Assembly: GCA_014526335.1 (NCBI GenBank)
Contig: JACTAT010000156.1
Span: 342,840 to 406,839 of the forward strand
Reading direction: 5' to 3'
DNA: 64,000 nt
From: Chrysaora quinquecirrha
Lineage: Eukaryota; Cnidaria; Scyphozoa; Semaeostomeae; Pelagiidae
The position numbers and the translations under genes are program-made. The notes under the pieces were generated by a model. The model was not told where the DNA came from. It saw only the letters and a list, made by a program, of their open reading frames with translations, and did not search any database. Numbering within the stretch: the first letter of the stretch is position 1; each line of letters begins with the position of its first letter. Shown here in pieces: positions 63,545-64,000 of this stretch.

Positions 63545-64000
63545 AAAAAAAGGAGCGATAATAGGTTGATTTTCCTTGATGATCTTTAGTGTTCAAAGTA
63601 TCATATTCGACCCAAAATTTAGCCAATTTCTTGATCAATGCATTTCTTTTAGTGTTCAAGGTATCATGTTCGACAGAGAATTGAACCAATTTCTTGCTAA
63701 ATGTATTTATTGTAGTGTTCAAGGTATCATTTTCGACCGAAAATTGAACTCCTTTCTTGATCAATGGATTTAGTTTAGTGTTTGAAGTATCATACTCGAC
63801 CAAAAATTTAACCCCTTTCTTGATCAATACATTCATTATAGTGTTCGAAGTATCATATTCGACCAGAAAATGAACCCCTTTCTTGATCAATACATTCATT
63901 ATAGTGTTCAAAGTATCATATTCACCCGAAAATTTAACCCCTTTCTTGATTAATATATTTATTCTAATGTTTAAAGTATTATTTTCGACCAAAAATTGAA
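63545..64000. repeat. 63-bp minisatellite, about seven units, running off the window
   Basis: The landmark AGTGTTCAARGTATCAT recurs every 63 bp (63588, 63651, 63714 and on). The minus strand is open with a 21-residue repeat (NTIMNVLIKKGVKFLVEYDT). The frame continues past position 64000, so coding cannot be excluded. Confidence 0.85.

Overview
The window looks like repeat-rich DNA from an invertebrate animal, and I see no convincing single-copy host gene. The evidence for an animal is the set of transposon families: Penelope-like elements with a GIY-YIG endonuclease and hammerhead ribozymes, a P-like element with a THAP transposase, CR1-like LINEs whose ORF1 carries an SGNH esterase, BEL/Pao and Gypsy LTR elements, and a perfect TTAGGG array. 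TTAGGG argues against most insects and nematodes. A cnidarian or another marine invertebrate would fit, but I cannot prove the taxon from this window.

Layout. 1-8.1 kb: a RecQ-like helicase first-exon relic, a 706-bp element with 102-bp perfect inverted ends, tandem repeats of 251, 114 and 480 bp, an 8-bp minisatellite, and two copies of a GC-rich element made of small hairpins. 8.7-9.7 kb: a 51-bp minisatellite. 9.7-14.1 kb: two large foldback structures. 14.5-17.4 kb: a second RecQ-like relic, a pogo/Tc1-type MITE, and a Penelope copy whose 5' part is inverted and which is split by a palindromic element. 17.9-22.8 kb: a 4.85-kb P-like transposon with two convergent genes, a THAP transposase (broken) and a C2H2 zinc-finger protein (one frameshift). 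22.9-31.3 kb: Penelope copies arranged in tandem (1,973-bp units), head-to-head and truncated, with hammerhead motifs at the junctions.

31.3-38.7 kb: two more foldbacks. The first encloses a dead LINE reverse transcriptase. The second carries an acidic C2H2 zinc-finger gene in each arm, intact only on the right. 39.5-45.3 kb: a CR1-like LINE interrupted by a second LINE. 45.3-52.7 kb: a very large inverted repeat with tRNA-like sequences in both arms and a small winged-helix gene plus a Pao LTR in its loop. 52.7-62.2 kb: rearranged Pao pol sequence present twice as an inverted repeat around a Gypsy element. The Gypsy element is itself interrupted by a 2.17-kb DNA transposon holding 17 TTAGGG repeats. 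62.4-64.0 kb: a decayed LINE and a 63-bp minisatellite running off the window.

The genes do not form an operon or pathway. They are selfish elements nested in one another. The recurring theme is inverted repeats at every scale, many with tandem repeats or coding sequence inside the arms. The parts most likely to be new are the zinc-finger foldback (35.8-38.7 kb), the two-gene P-like transposon, the hairpin-string element with a compensatory stem change, and the telomere-repeat-bearing element inside Gypsy. Many coding breaks lie in homopolymer runs, so some may be sequencing errors.
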